Below, one piece after another: positions 22,938 through 35,305 of a DNA stretch of 64,000 nucleotides (positions within the stretch are counted from its first letter, which is position 1; each line of letters begins with the position of its first letter). Location: NCBI GenBank assembly GCA_004835665.1, contig RBKR01000002.1:1550001-1614000 (forward strand), read 5' to 3'. Below the pieces are notes generated by a model. The model searched no databases, was not told the DNA's origin, and saw only the letters and a program-made list of their open reading frames with translations. Made by a program: the position numbers and the translations under genes. Source of the stretch: Phoma sp. XZ068 (Eukaryota > Ascomycota > Dothideomycetes > Pleosporales > Didymellaceae).

Positions 22938-24167
22938 ATGGTAGAGGTAGCACCAGCTCCACCGGCACCATTCGATCCTACAACATTCGACCCTTGGTTC
23001 CAGAATGTCACGATGTACGCCCCAGATGGCTCTATCATTACCGTCAACATGGAAAGGGTCAACGAGTATCGTCTTTACAGCGCTCGGCTAGGGATCAGTT
23101 TCGGCTCTCAGATTGGAGCATCGGTCGTGCTCCTGCTTGTACTTCTTCTATTGACACGATCGCAGAAGAGGAAGTCTTCCATCTTCATCCTCAACACACT
23201 TTGCCTTGTCGCAAACAGCCTGCGCTGCATCTTTTTGGCCTGCTATATCACCGGCAACTTCATGCACCCATACACTCAGCTATCCGAAGTTGCACGCGCC
23301 ACCACTACCGACCTTGCTGTCTCTATCATTAGCTGTACCCTAACGTTTATTGTCACGACTCTTGTCATGGCCTCGCTCAGCCTTCAAGTTTGGGTGGCCT
23401 GCGTCACGACCAGCAACTTGCAGCGCATCCTCATTATGGGTACCACAACGGCAATGGCTCTGGTTTCTATTGGGTTCAAATTTGCCTTCATGGTCGCCAC
23501 CAACATTGCAACCATTCAACTTAAGTCGCCTGATATTGACGAGCTGAGCGCTGGTGCATATATCACACAAGCTGTAGCGATCTTGCTCTACAGCTGCGTC
23601 TTCACTTGGAAGCTGGGCTGTGCCATCGTTCAGCGACGCCGTCTCAAGATGCTGCAGTTCGGGCCAATGCAGATTGTTTTTATCATGGGCTGCCAGACTA
23701 TGATCATTCCAGGTATATTCCCTTACCGATGTGCTCCTGGCGTTGCTAACATCGAACTAGCTATTTTCTCGACCATTCAGTTCTACCAGCCCATTCTGAA
23801 TGAGGTCCCTGAGATCGGCACCATGGTTCTTACTGTCCTCTGCATTTTCCTGCCTTTGTCAGCCATCTGGGCAGGCGTTGCCAACGATTCTGATATTGCC
23901 TACCGAGGCCACGATGCTCATCACCACCTGATAAATAGCGAGTTTGGTCGAGGGTCTTCTGCGACAGCAACAAGCAACAGCAGCACCGCTTTCGACAAGA
24001 GCGGGCAGCTGAGCTGCTCCACTTGCACATACACGAAGAAAAATGATGACCTCGACATTCTCAGATGTAGTTCGGCTGGGGAGAGGAGTATGGCTGGAGA
24101 CGATGGTATCCATGTTGATCGCGAGTATGCCGTCCACCACGAGGCGATCCCTTTGGATCGCGTTTGA
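22938..24167 (+). CDS. STE2: Alpha-factor-type mating pheromone receptor (class D GPCR)
   Basis: Ste2 receptors bind the partner's alpha-type peptide pheromone at the plasma membrane and signal through a heterotrimeric G protein to the mating MAP kinase path. Exons 22938-23712 and 23761-24167 give 393 residues. The intron (48 bases, branch GCTAAC) is a multiple of three without a stop, so unspliced sequence would still read through. Hydrophobic segments lie near residues 58-74, 81-103, 126-150, 164-187, 206-229, 242-262 and 276-298. The family signature, QFGPMQIVFIMGCQTMIIP followed by AIFSTIQFYQP across the intron, spans loop 3, TM6 and the TM7 approach. The N-terminal ectodomain has an N-glycosylation site (Asn23, NVT). 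The cytoplasmic tail (299-393) is Ser/Thr-rich, as expected for desensitisation by phosphorylation. Confidence 0.95.
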   Translation: MVEVAPAPPAPFDPTTFDPWFQNVTMYAPDGSIITVNMERVNEYRLYSARLGISFGSQIGASVVLLLVLLLLTRSQKRKSSIFILNTLCLVANSLRCIFLACYITGNFMHPYTQLSEVARATTTDLAVSIISCTLTFIVTTLVMASLSLQVWVACVTTSNLQRILIMGTTTAMALVSIGFKFAFMVATNIATIQLKSPDIDELSAGAYITQAVAILLYSCVFTWKLGCAIVQRRRLKMLQFGPMQIVFIMGCQTMIIPGIFPYRCAPGVANIELAIFSTIQFYQPILNEVPEIGTMVLTVLCIFLPLSAIWAGVANDSDIAYRGHDAHHHLINSEFGRGSSATATSNSSTAFDKSGQLSCSTCTYTKKNDDLDILRCSSAGERSMAGDDGIHVDREYAVHHEAIPLDRV

Positions 24168-24983
24168 TGCCACTTCGTATCCATCGCACCCCACGATCAC
24201 CGGCACTTGCGTCTTCGTAGCTTCTTTGGAGCTGGATCTTGTAATTACTTTACCACTCTTATACACTGCAACAAACGGGAGGAAGGCGAGACGTCAGGAT
24301 CATGGAAGCATCTGGACATTCGTACGACCCTTTCGTAGCATTTTGATCCCACATTGTGTACACAAACAAATCCAGCGACTGTTTGCAATCGTTGTTTCGT
24401 CTTCAACAATTCTGCCTTGTGGTTTTGGGGTTGGGCGCCGCACTTGTTCTTGCGAGAACGACTTTCCATGCTTGAAATGTTACAACGCTACCACCACGGT
24501 ACTCAGCCCAGGTTCAGATACAAATATCGAGCTAACCTTCGCTTCTATGGCCACGACACGCTCAAGGCTCGCAAAATGAATACATACAACCCATGCCTGC
24601 TCTTATGAGATATACCTACGTCATCAGTGCGGGGGTTGCCAGTCGATGCGGGGCAAACACTCTCCCAATACTTTCGCTGCGCATTCACGAAGAAGTGTGG
24701 CGCGACCACTACAACTGCCGATATGACCAAGATTCGTCTAAGCGCTTGCTGAGGGACGGCTCGGACCGATGTCAGCGATGCCAGCAAGCTTGAACCAGAG
24801 CTGTTAGCGGTGCCCAGCAAGCTTGAACGACGGCCGATGAACCGATGGCTCCAGAGCTTCTTTTAAACCAATAACTAAGCTTCCGCTTCTCCTCTCAACT
24901 GATGTTGACCACCCCGTACAACTGACCACAATTTCGACCATAACTGCCAGCTTCATAGACCGTCGTCAGACTCCCACGCCACC
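24168..24983. other. Intergenic region between STE2 and the MetE-like gene
   Basis: 816 bases between two plus-strand genes. The last part, roughly 24840-24983, is pyrimidine-rich and leads into the next ATG as a typical fungal promoter and leader. No additional gene supported. Confidence 0.4.
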
Positions 24984-26242
24984 ATGTCTTTCTCCATCCA
25001 CCGCAGCCCACCATTCCGCGCCGAACATCTTGGCTCGCTCAAACGCCCACAATCCCTTCTGGATGCGCGCTACAAAGACCATAAATCCGCTGCTGAACTC
25101 GCTCCACTTGAAGACCGTGCCATTCAGGACATTGTTAAGGCGCAACTCGACCTAGGCTTTTGCGGCATAAGCGATGGCGAGTACCGGCGACACATGTTCT
25201 GGGGCACCTTCTGGCCCTCCTTGGACGGCATGGAGGAGGTCCAGAACCCGCCTCTCGATACTTTCAGGAAGTATGTGCCTGACATTGCGGCATTTTTAGA
25301 GAGCGGACACCAGCCGGGCGAGAGCGTGTATTGTGTGGGCAAGATCAAACATATGGGGGAGAGCTCTTACGTCTCTCAAGTAGAGTACTTGAAGACACTG
25401 TTGCCGAAGGAAAGGTGGGGCGACATCAAATTGACACTTGCCGCGCCGAATTGGTATCATTTGAGGTATGTGGATGGAAAGGCGTACCCGAAAGATGTGT
25501 ACGCCAACGACAAGGAGTATTTCGCCGATGTTGCGAAGGCGTATCAAGTCGAGCTCGACATACTGTACAAGGCAGGCCTCAGGAATGTACAGTTCGACGA
25601 CCCCAATCTAGCATGTAAGCTATCCTCCATCTTAGCGACTTTTACGGTGCTGCCACTAACTTTGGGCCAGATTTCTGCTCCGAGAAAATGCTTGCCGGGT
25701 GGAAAGAAGACAAGAATAACACAATCTCGGCAGATGACTTGTTCGATCTATATATTCAGGTGTACAACGACTGCATCAGCCGGGCACCACCCGACATGCA
25801 CATCGGTGTACACCTCTGCAGGGGTAACTTTGTCAACAGTGTGCACTTCAGTGAAGGCGGGTACGACCGCATTGCCACAAAGCTCTTTCAGCACTTAAAT
25901 GTGCACACATACTATCTCGAATACGACACCCCTCGCGCCGGGGGCTTTGAGCCCCTTGCCCACTTGCCGAAGAACAAGAACGTTATTTTGGGCGTTGTGA
26001 CGAGCAAGTTCCCAGAGCTGGAGGATAAGGAGGAGTTGAAGAAGAGGATTTATGCTGCTGTGGATGTTATGGCAAAGGGGCAGGGTGAAAGCAGGGAGGA
26101 AGCGTTGAAGAGGACCGGAGTCAGTCCGCAGTGCGGATTTGCGAGCCACGCGGAGGGGAACCTAATCGATATTGAGGGAATGAAGAGAAAATTACAATTG
26201 GTGCGGGAGGTTGCTGACGAGGTGTGGCCGGGTGAGGCGTAA
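24984..26242 (+). CDS. MetE C-terminal-like (cobalamin-independent methionine synthase-like) protein
   Basis: Exons 24984-25614 and 25671-26242 join in phase (CTAGCA-T|AT) to 400 residues. The whole protein corresponds to the zinc/methyltransfer (UROD/MetE-like) barrel of vitamin B12-independent methionine synthase, without the N-terminal half of full-length MetE (about 760 residues). It opens RSPPFRAEHLGSLKRPQSLL, the typical start of stand-alone forms, and has GISDGEYRRHMFWGTFWPSL and LRNVQFDDPN strands. The candidate zinc ligands are all there: His and Cys in GVHLCRGNF, Glu in YLEYDTPRAG and Cys in SPQCGFASHAEGN. It is therefore probably an active zinc thiol methyltransferase, but the substrate is unknown. 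Many fungi carry such paralogues beside true Met6, so methionine synthesis should not be assumed. Confidence 0.85.
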
Positions 26243-29200
26243 GCCCAAGACGTGTCAATACAAGTATGGATGTAGATCCCGGGAAACTCATGACAAGGAG
26301 ATATGATCAACATGCCCACGTGCTGCATACTGGAGGCAATACGATGCCCTTACATGTAGTACTTCTATATTTTCCCAGTAAAGACACAAAATCTATCACC
26401 TCATGCGAAGACCAAACTAGCCTCATGATATGGACAACTTACCGAGACCCTCAAGTCTGTCATTGAACCTGAACACTCCAGCGCTCAACCTACCGTAAAC
26501 TCTTCTGTCCCATTATGCGCGACATTCGCATGAAGACGTTGATATTGGACACGAGGAAACACAGGGATCGCCTAGCTCATTTTTTTTAGTAAAGAATGAA
26601 TCCAATAAATCATATATCTGCACCATGGCAGGGCAAGTGGAAATAGGCATGGAGAATGCTGGAAGAATTGGACGACAAGCATCCCCCTCTCACAACAGGC
26701 TGTTCTCCATGCTGTGTGTGAGAAGATTATCGTGTCTTCCGACCCATGTATGTTACAATAAGCTCTTATCAGGGCGATCTATCGGACATTGGCGTGTTCA
26801 CTAGTGGCTTGTGACTCTGTAGAAGGAAAGAAACCAGTGGGAAGACTAGGAATGCCAGGAAAGTGAAATATATAGGAATGGGGCCGAGAAGCTAGACTCC
26901 CTGAGACCGTTGACAAGTGATTGATGTGAGTAAGCCTCTGACCCTGGACATAACCTCCTGGTAAACTGTACGTGCCACGCCGTGGGCTATGTGGCGAGAC
27001 TCCTGAGCGGAATCCGATTTCCGCGATCGTGACGTGCTCATTGCTTCGGCGATGATATCGGGCACATCTCTTGTCGGTAGCTGCACGGTCTGCCCTATTA
27101 CGATCCAGTGACCTGGACCTGGTGTTGGGGATCTGGTATGTCGCCCTCCGATCCTCGAAGTCTGGCCGAAAGGCTTGAACGGATACAGACATGCGCAATA
27201 CAATTCTCCGCACTGCGACCGTGATCCCTTGCCCCAACAATTGAACAATTGCCAACGCTCCGCACAGTCCCGCGCAGATCACAGCGCAGTCCTTCGCAGG
27301 AGTAATGATTTGTGAGCTCCGTACAATGAAGAATAGGCGTATCCGGGCTCCGTATTGAAAGGCTCGATTTGAACGTGTTCAGCTGCTGGGCATCCAGGCG
27401 TGTGAGTCCTGAAGGCGTCGTGGGATGCCCAGGGCAGGTTGCAACGATAACGAGCCACCGAATACGTCGAGCTCGTATGCATATACCTTTCGCCAATCTG
27501 TCGCAGATCTGACAGTGCTTCCCATCTCGATTCGTATTCGCAAGATCGCCGCCTTATTGTTGACCATACCTACGGCTTCTGCCTCTTACCGATACAGGGG
27601 ACACAGACAGTGAGGCGATCATCACTCCGCATGATGCTAGGCTCAGCAGCATTCTGTCGAACTGGATGAAGCCGTGATGTCCAAAAGCTGCCTATCAATA
27701 GCGTCGCTCTTATTACCCCATTCGGCCTACTTTGGCATCTTCCGAGTGCGAGCTCTCGGAAGACTGCATCCCGTAACTTTGTTTCTTCTTGTAGAGTCCA
27801 GACTTGAGAAAAAGGTTTTGGAGATCGTCAATGTTGCAGTAAACGCAAGTCTATGCCCAGATCTTTAATGTGGGGTTGGGGAAGTTGATATACAGCCACG
27901 AAGGAGCGCGGGTGATGCACCATACCTCCCGCACGTCGGCATGCCTTGCGAATAGACGCACGATCTATATTCCTAAGCGTTAGAGGATTTTAGGCGATGG
28001 GATCTCACAAATTCGATCTTGCTGCGGGCTGGGCCGTTGTGTGGATGCGAGCCGGTGCATTGATGTACCTCGGGTTGGCGTATGCGTTTCCCTTTGGGGA
28101 AAGGTTGAGCGGCTTGACGCAGGGCAACCTCCCCAAAAGAGATTGACCACAACAACCGCGGTCGATCAAAAGTCCGAACGTGAGCAACGTCCAATACGTT
28201 GTCCAGAACTTCGGTGTTTGCTGGTGCCGTTCTTTGTGCGGCTAAGCCCGTGAGCAGCGGAGCCAGCTCCTGGTGATCCTCACGGGAACTCACGTCCGCC
28301 CGCTCCCCTTGTACCTTCATCACATCAATCCTTCGTATGCGACCTCAGACTCAACCTGCAGGCAAGTAAAAAGCAATAGAAACGCGGGTGGCGGCGTAAG
28401 AAGGGACTTTCCGTTGTGGCAACTGTGGCATCCGAGTTTGCTTTGAAAAAGCAATGCGCCTGGCGCTTATCGCTCGTTTTGGCGATTGGTCTCGAGACAA
28501 AAGGAAGTGCAAGTACACATCGACTTGTAACCGAGTTTCACATGGATTTCTGCAGCTGGGATGGGTTATAGGAAGGATTCTAAAGGCTTAAAAGGATGCG
28601 CTGATCATTAGCTTGCTGCAGTACCAACCATGGTCGCGGGTCGATGCCAGGACGTCACTTGTCTGTCGAGATCGAAGACAAGCTCGAATGAATTCGATTG
28701 TCTGTCAGAAGCGCCTTTTTCATAGTCACTCGAGCCAGTACCTGAATATGGTTTGGACTGAAACGAACAACAGCCAGTAGTGGATGTGAACCAAGCAGGA
28801 CACGGGAACCGACCTGGGTCAAGTGACAGCTTGATATGCTCTGCCTGCTTGGGTCATTGCGAAGCTGGCAGTAAATTTGCATACCTATAGTATGGGTGTC
28901 ACAAGTGGTATGCGGATGTCCCCTGATAGGACAGTAGTATAGAAGGTGTCATGAAGAGTCGCAACACACAGCCCAGTGTCGTGGACCATGGCTTCAGAGG
29001 TGACCCGGGCAAGTCCAAACCCTGACGATGATTGGGACATTCAGATGTCAACCACTTACCATATGCCTCGGTGGTCACCGAAGATCCTCGAGATTTGCCA
29101 GCCATCACATTTCTGCCTGCCCGAAGACTTGGGAGCGGTTGTTGCCGTGCCACACACACATCGGACTGATGGTTCCGCGGCTACTACGTTACTGCGTAAG

Positions 29201-32200
29201 AATCTTTCAGACAAGGTCCGTTGACCTCGTCATTGATTGTATGCACGAGCTATGCCTCTAACTTTCCACCCTTGTCTAGCCCCGGTACACCGGGTACAGC
29301 TTACGAGACTTGTGAACAATGCCACCCATGAGAAGATGCTGTGCTGTCTCGTTGATCGGTGCATTCCAGGACGAGGCCATCTTGTCGCAGCGGCAGATCA
29401 GATTCGGCAGCCGCAGCGAATATCGGCACGCTCAGGCGCCTCTTCGGCCACTTGAGCAATTGCTCCACATTTCACAAAGTTCGAGGGATACAAAAGGGGG
29501 AAGATGGCCAACGCATCAGGACGTGGGTGCTCCACTTGCTCGCTCAGGCCCAATGCGGATGACTAGAACAGAAAAGGGGGTTGCTGATGAGGATCACCCA
29601 CGCTCAGTGCCCTGAAGGATGCTAACATGCTCATCTTCTAGTTATTGCCTGGACCCTGAGAGCCGGCAAATACGACATCTTTTTTCCTCGTGCCGCGCGC
29701 GAAGATCGCCACGCCATGAAACTGCAGCATCTGTACCATAACGGTCGCGGGTATGATGATCTTTGCCATAATGGTGGTTAGGACATCATCGCTTGCCCGG
29801 GGAAATATAAATTCATGAAACACTTTCGAGCTGACAAAGGGCTTGCTCATCCAAAGTCGTACGATGCAAACATTGATTGTGAGTTGGGATGCTAAGCCAT
29901 GCACCGCCTCGCCGAACGAAATTACACCTGTTTTGGTCATCGTACGTGTCCCATTACCCAGGAATGGGATCCATGCAGCAGGATAGACGTTCGTGTATGG
30001 ATCGAGATTCATACTGAGTGGGTAGGGCAGATGGCAGTTCGAGTCGAGCAGACATTGTTTCATCGGCAATAAGCTTAGACAATCTTCATGGAGATGAGCG
30101 ACGCAAAGTCCGGTTGGCAGTTGGGGAAGACTCGACTACGCCGTAACTCCATGCAGTTGTGTCGGCTGCATGTGACAGAACAGGGCTATGTTTCCTATCA
30201 GATACACCGACTGCTTTCAACGAACCCGGGAACAAGGAACCTTTTCGTGTTGCTTAGACTCCTTCAGTGGTCGTACGCACGTACATGGATATCCTACAGA
30301 AAGAACAGATGATCAGCCTAATGCTGAAGTCAATTCGAATGAGGCTGTTGATAGACAGCGTGCGAAAAGATTTTCTTCCCAATACGCTCATCGGATGTCA
30401 ATACCGCCATGTGCCACTTCTGTAGGCTAGCTACGAAACTAGAATGGTACTGTCCGGTGGTGGGGACCAGTAATGATGACTTTGCAGCTTAGATACCCTT
30501 CTGTGCGACAAAGGAATGCGTTCGAATTTGAAGCAAATTGATAGGGGAGAATGGGAATATCGAGATCAAGGTAAAATCTGCATCGCGCCAGCAATCATAG
30601 TAGCAAGGCGCCACTGCCGCTGTAGGTCGCCAGCGTTTTATGGTAACCACTTCACACTGTAAGAATGCCATACTTCTTCCCATGCGAGGCGCAAGTATAT
30701 GCCGCTGTACTTCTTTCATGAACTTGTCGTTGCATAACACGCTTGCTTGAAGGGGTCAAGGTACTGGTAGGCCTTAATTGTGAAGCGTTTGATGTTCAGA
30801 CACCTCGTAGTAACTTGTCCCATTGTATAAAGTTGGATCGTGCGCGATGCCCAGGCGATAGACTTGATCAGGTGCGAAGCCATGAGTAGGTGACTACCAT
30901 ATCGAGTGAGTTATAATGAGGCGAGTGGATGCATCCCAAGCTCTTTTGGTATTCGCTTAGAAAAATGCAATCCTTGACATCACTCCATGACACGTGCACG
31001 CATAGCAAAAGTTCCATATCGCGGGAGATGCAAGACGGCCGCTCACCGCATGTGTAGTATATTCGCTCTCATAACAACAAGGTGTTCAGAATCATGAGCA
31101 GCGCGGAGAGTATTGACGAAAATTGATAGTGTCACGGAAGGTTCCATGCAGGTTCCACGTTGTAAGCCACAGATCTAGCGCCAATGCATCTGACATGTAG
31201 TTGACATAACAGCTGCCAGGCTTGTGGCACTCCGGGTGGAGGATTCATAGGATCAGGCCAGATGGCATGGTTGTGGCAGCAATGCAGTGAGCTGCCATTC
31301 GGGTTATTCCTTATGGTTGCCAGTGAAAAATTATGTTGCACGAGATTTGCACAGTATATCCCGAATCAACATGGTAAACGAGCACAATGTCAGGTAGCCG
31401 CCGCACACGTATTACGATCATCTGAGCGGGCATTGATGATTGCTAGTCATTGTGAGCTCGTAACGATGTCGGTGTTGGACACCAGGGTGTTGTAACGAAT
31501 GTATGACTCGTCCGCATGAGCACCGATATCTGGACGGTGCATTTCCTTTCGGTAGGGGAGTTCCAGCCAATCGTGCAAGAGGCTTGCTGGTACCATGGAA
31601 AGATCCCTGGGTCGGTACCACTTGCTCACGTTCCAAACTTGTCTGACAGCGCGACGCGCAGCCGCAAAGGAGTATCCACGATCGGTGAAAGAACATGTCC
31701 TTCAATCATCACCTGCGCTGATGTGGGTGGCCCACCTGTTGTCCAGAATCGCGCGAGAGCTGCTGGGGCAGAAATAGTGCTGGACGGGAGCTTGCAAGCC
31801 ACATGTGATGGTCTGACGTAACCGAGGCGTTCCACAGCCTTGGAGATTCCTGGCAAAAAGTGGCCTGACATGCTCGCTTGCACGATAATAGCGGAGCTGC
31901 TGCCCACGACTCAGAAGGCGATGACCAAAGCTGCTCGGTATCTCACACAACGATGAATGGCCGGCTTACCGTCCGCCGCCCCCGCTAACGTTAATCACTG
32001 ATCGTGCCGGGTTCGGTTCAGATTGAGGAGCACGACGCATGGAAATTCCCGATAGCGCCAGGCCGATGAGCTCGTAAACCTGGCTAGACGAGTTACCGCG
32101 TATTGACTATTGATGCCCAACATGGAGTGGCTGTTGCGGGCTGCCCGTTCGTCTCATATCGACGTGCAGTGCTCGCGAAAACCATGGCCCTGCGCTGGTG

Positions 32201-33560
32201 GCGCTGGCTGCCTTCTGGGACATGCCCTGTCCTCGCCAGCGCGGAGGATGACAGACGAACGTGGGTGCAAACCCCCAGTAATGCACGAGTGGGTCCTCGG
32301 CTGCCATCTCGATCCCACTGGTTGTTGATTCGTCCCGTGCCATCGGGCTGTTCCTATTATAGTATGGGTGAATCTCACCTCGTGTCCGCGGCGTCACTAC
32401 TGGCACGGATGTAGCCAGCAGTGCGATGCGCGCCCCCTGCCGCAACGGTTGCGGATCGAGTGAAAAAGAACGTGAACAAACCCAAAATGCGCGCCAGTTT
32501 CTGTTGGCGGAGGGAATTCCGTGCTGCAAGTGCCATGACTGTGCACGAGGGGCGCAACCTCCTGCAGTTGCAAATGCGCTGATCTCACGCCAAAGAAAGC
32601 GTGCTGCGCTGCTTCGAGGGGCGAACGCGACCGATCAAGCTAGGCATTGCAAGGGCAGATTCGCGTGCCGCATATCCTTGCCCTCTCACTCGACGCTTTG
32701 GGGAGGCTGCTGGAGCTGTGGAGAATCTTGCCCAGTAGGCAGCGTTGGCCGCACATATCGTGCCGGGGCAAACATCAGATGTGCTTGTGTCCAACATCCT
32801 TGCCAGCTCACTGCAGAGGCTCGTCCCACTTAGCGATTACTCGCTGCCGGGACGGTTCATCTCCGATTACATCTGGTTTAGCCGTCAAGTGCCCCAGCAC
32901 TATTCGTTTCCCGCTCACACCATGCTTGCAGGCGAGACGAGGCGCTGAGATCCGAATCGACAAATCGACCGAACTGCCAGATCAGATCACGGGACTAGCT
33001 GCCGTCGCCGCCTCTGCCCAGGTCGCACTTGTCGAACGCTCCTTCACCACTCGAGAACGCCATCGCCGCCCATTTCGCTGAAAGTTGCGCATCGTAAGAG
33101 AAGGACTGAAAGCCGCGGCCATTGTGTGTGTTTCGCCCCAAACGACCCCTCCACGCCGTTGTACCTGCGACACTACGTCAGCCGCCGACATCGACGCCAG
33201 ACAGCAAGAGCAACAAATACCATCGACTTACCTGGTCAGCGAGCCACAACACCTGTCGACTTAACGTTTTTCGAGTTATTGTGAAGGAAGGAGGACGCAA
33301 CGACACGCTCGACGGCAGTATCGGTGCTTTGCAGTTGTTTGGTGGACGGGGCAATACGGCAGTAACATTCTGAGGCGGAGTGGGAGGAGGTTGCTTTGGC
33401 CGTGTTTGCTGAGGAAGGAACGGCCGACCAGTCGCGCCGTTGTCGTTGTGTGGGAAGGCGCATACCCACGATCCCCGCCGCCGCGTCAAGCAGCGGTTCG
33501 CGTTCGACACTTGACGTTGCAAGGACGGCAACGTGGGTCCTCGCTCGCATTTGACCCTTT
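26243..33560. other. Gene-poor block of about 7.3 kb
   Basis: No recognisable coding gene, tRNA, rRNA or intact mobile element. Short open frames occur on both strands; those at 26779-27500 (minus), 27973-28323 (minus), 28988-29224 (plus) and 31516-31907 (both strands) were inspected and no domain was found. Base composition by eye is not extremely AT-rich, so heavy repeat-induced point mutation is not obvious. The final few hundred bases, about 33100-33560, are probably the promoter and 5' leader of the GATA-factor gene. Confidence 0.45.
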
Positions 33561-35305
33561 ATGGATGCATCGGACGCTTCCAGGCAAAGGTAGGCTTGTT
33601 TTTGTTGTGGGTTTCCCCGTTACCGTCCGCTGATTGCGTAGTCATAGTGCTGGCCTTCCTCCGATAAACCACATGGACGCCAATAGGTTCAAGCGAGAAG
33701 AGAGCGACTACCAGCGTAAACTCTCGGCATCTGCAATGGTCAGCCCGTTGCACCCTTATTCGGGGCCGTCGCATTTGCACGGCACCCACCAATCGCCGCC
33801 CGCCAGCGCAGTACCCGGTTCACTTGCTGGGCTCCTTTCGCCGCCCGAATCACGTAGGACGTCTGGCGACGAGAGGGATATGCACAAGCCGACGGCACGG
33901 CAATCGCTGCCGTCAATATCTGAGGCCCTGGGAGCAGAACAATCGCTGCCCTACCCCGGACCAGTCCCACCCCCACCCTCCGTCCCGGCACCAACCACGC
34001 AGCACTATGTGCCCGCCGCTGCAACCACATCACCCTCGGACTCTCGCAAAAGACCATTCGAGCCAGATTCTTATAGCGCACAAGGACCGTCTAATCCGTT
34101 CTCGCACCCCCGCAGTCCTTTCATCAACAGTTCTGCTTCTGTACCGCCCCCACCACCACCCCAAAGCCACGTGGATTCGACAGCTCGGCCATCCTACGAG
34201 CAACGTCCTCCGTACTCGACACCGCACAACAATTCGAGATTGCCATCACTCCACCCGATCAAGACCACGCAGTCACCCCCACCTGTCCCTCGATCGAACC
34301 TGCCATACTCCTCATACCCACCCGCCCCGGCTCCTGCTTACGAAGCTCCTCATCAGTCGGCCGAGTCCATGAATCGTCCGTACGGCTACCAGCAATACAC
34401 ATCCTACCCTCCATCAGCGCCTACCCCAACTGGACCGCCCGCAGCATACCCTCCTTCAAGCTCAACTTACTCTGTACCGCCTCGTTACTACCCTACGTCA
34501 CTGCGCGATAACACTGAAGCACGCATCGAAGAGAAGAAGCTGAACCGTTCTAGCCTGGCTCCGTATGGAGAATCTGTCAAACGCCATCTGGACAGCTTCG
34601 ATCTCGAGGCTTCGTTGAATGAGGTGGGTATCCACAGCGCCCTCCTTTTGGACATCGCTAATTGCATCAGATTGCCGACGGATGTGGGCGCATCTCAGAG
34701 TTTTCCAAGGTCTACCGCCATAGAGCACACGACAATCAACGTATTGGCATGACACCTCAGACGATACCAAGGTTGGAAGATATCGATGACATGATTAAAC
34801 AAGGTGAAAGGGTTCAGATGTCGCTCCAACGCATGAGAGACGTTGTCTTCAATCATCAGCAAGCCAGCATTGCTGAGCCACCTCGGGAAGCTCTATACCG
34901 ACGTACCAACGGTTACGACCACGAGACGGCAAGCAACTACGGTGAGGACATGAAAGGCAGTGGTGGTTTTGCTGGCGGTGACAACAAAACAAGGAAACGA
35001 GGCGTATGTTCTCTCGCCTACTGGTCCTTGACTGCATCATTCTAACCTGTGCACAGCGAGCTGCTCCTCCTGGTCGATGCCACAGCTGTAATCGCGCCGA
35101 GACACCGGAATGGCGCAGGGGTCCTGACGGTGCCAGAACCTTGTGTAATGCCTGTGGCCTGCGTGAGTTCCCCCTCACTGCTCTTCTCTGATCTTGCTAA
35201 CGCAACTCAGATTATGCGAAATTGACCAGGAAGATCGGCAAGGATGCAATGGCCAGCTCCAACCTTCGGCCAAAATCGATTGACCATGGCTCCCCTGCGG
35301 TCTGA
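33561..35305 (+). CDS. nsdD: NsdD-type GATA zinc-finger transcription factor
   Basis: Five exons join in phase: 33561-33589, 33642-34623, 34671-35003, 35057-35162 and 35211-35305, 514 residues in all. The 29-base first exon encodes MDASDASRQ and joins S-HSAGLPPINHMDANRFKRE; starting at the ATG at 33673 instead would lose 23 residues. Residues 25-300 are Pro/Ser/Tyr-rich and disordered. The conserved block CGRISEFSKVYRHRAHDNQR with a DIDDMIKQGERVQMSLQRMR helix follows. The single GATA finger near the C-terminus is CHSC-18 residues-CNAC (PEWRRGPDGARTLCNACGL), a type IVb spacing, followed by HYAKLTRKIGKDA. This architecture matches Aspergillus NsdD and Neurospora SUB-1, which control the balance of sexual and asexual development. 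The finger is split by the last intron, as often seen in this family. Confidence 0.93.
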
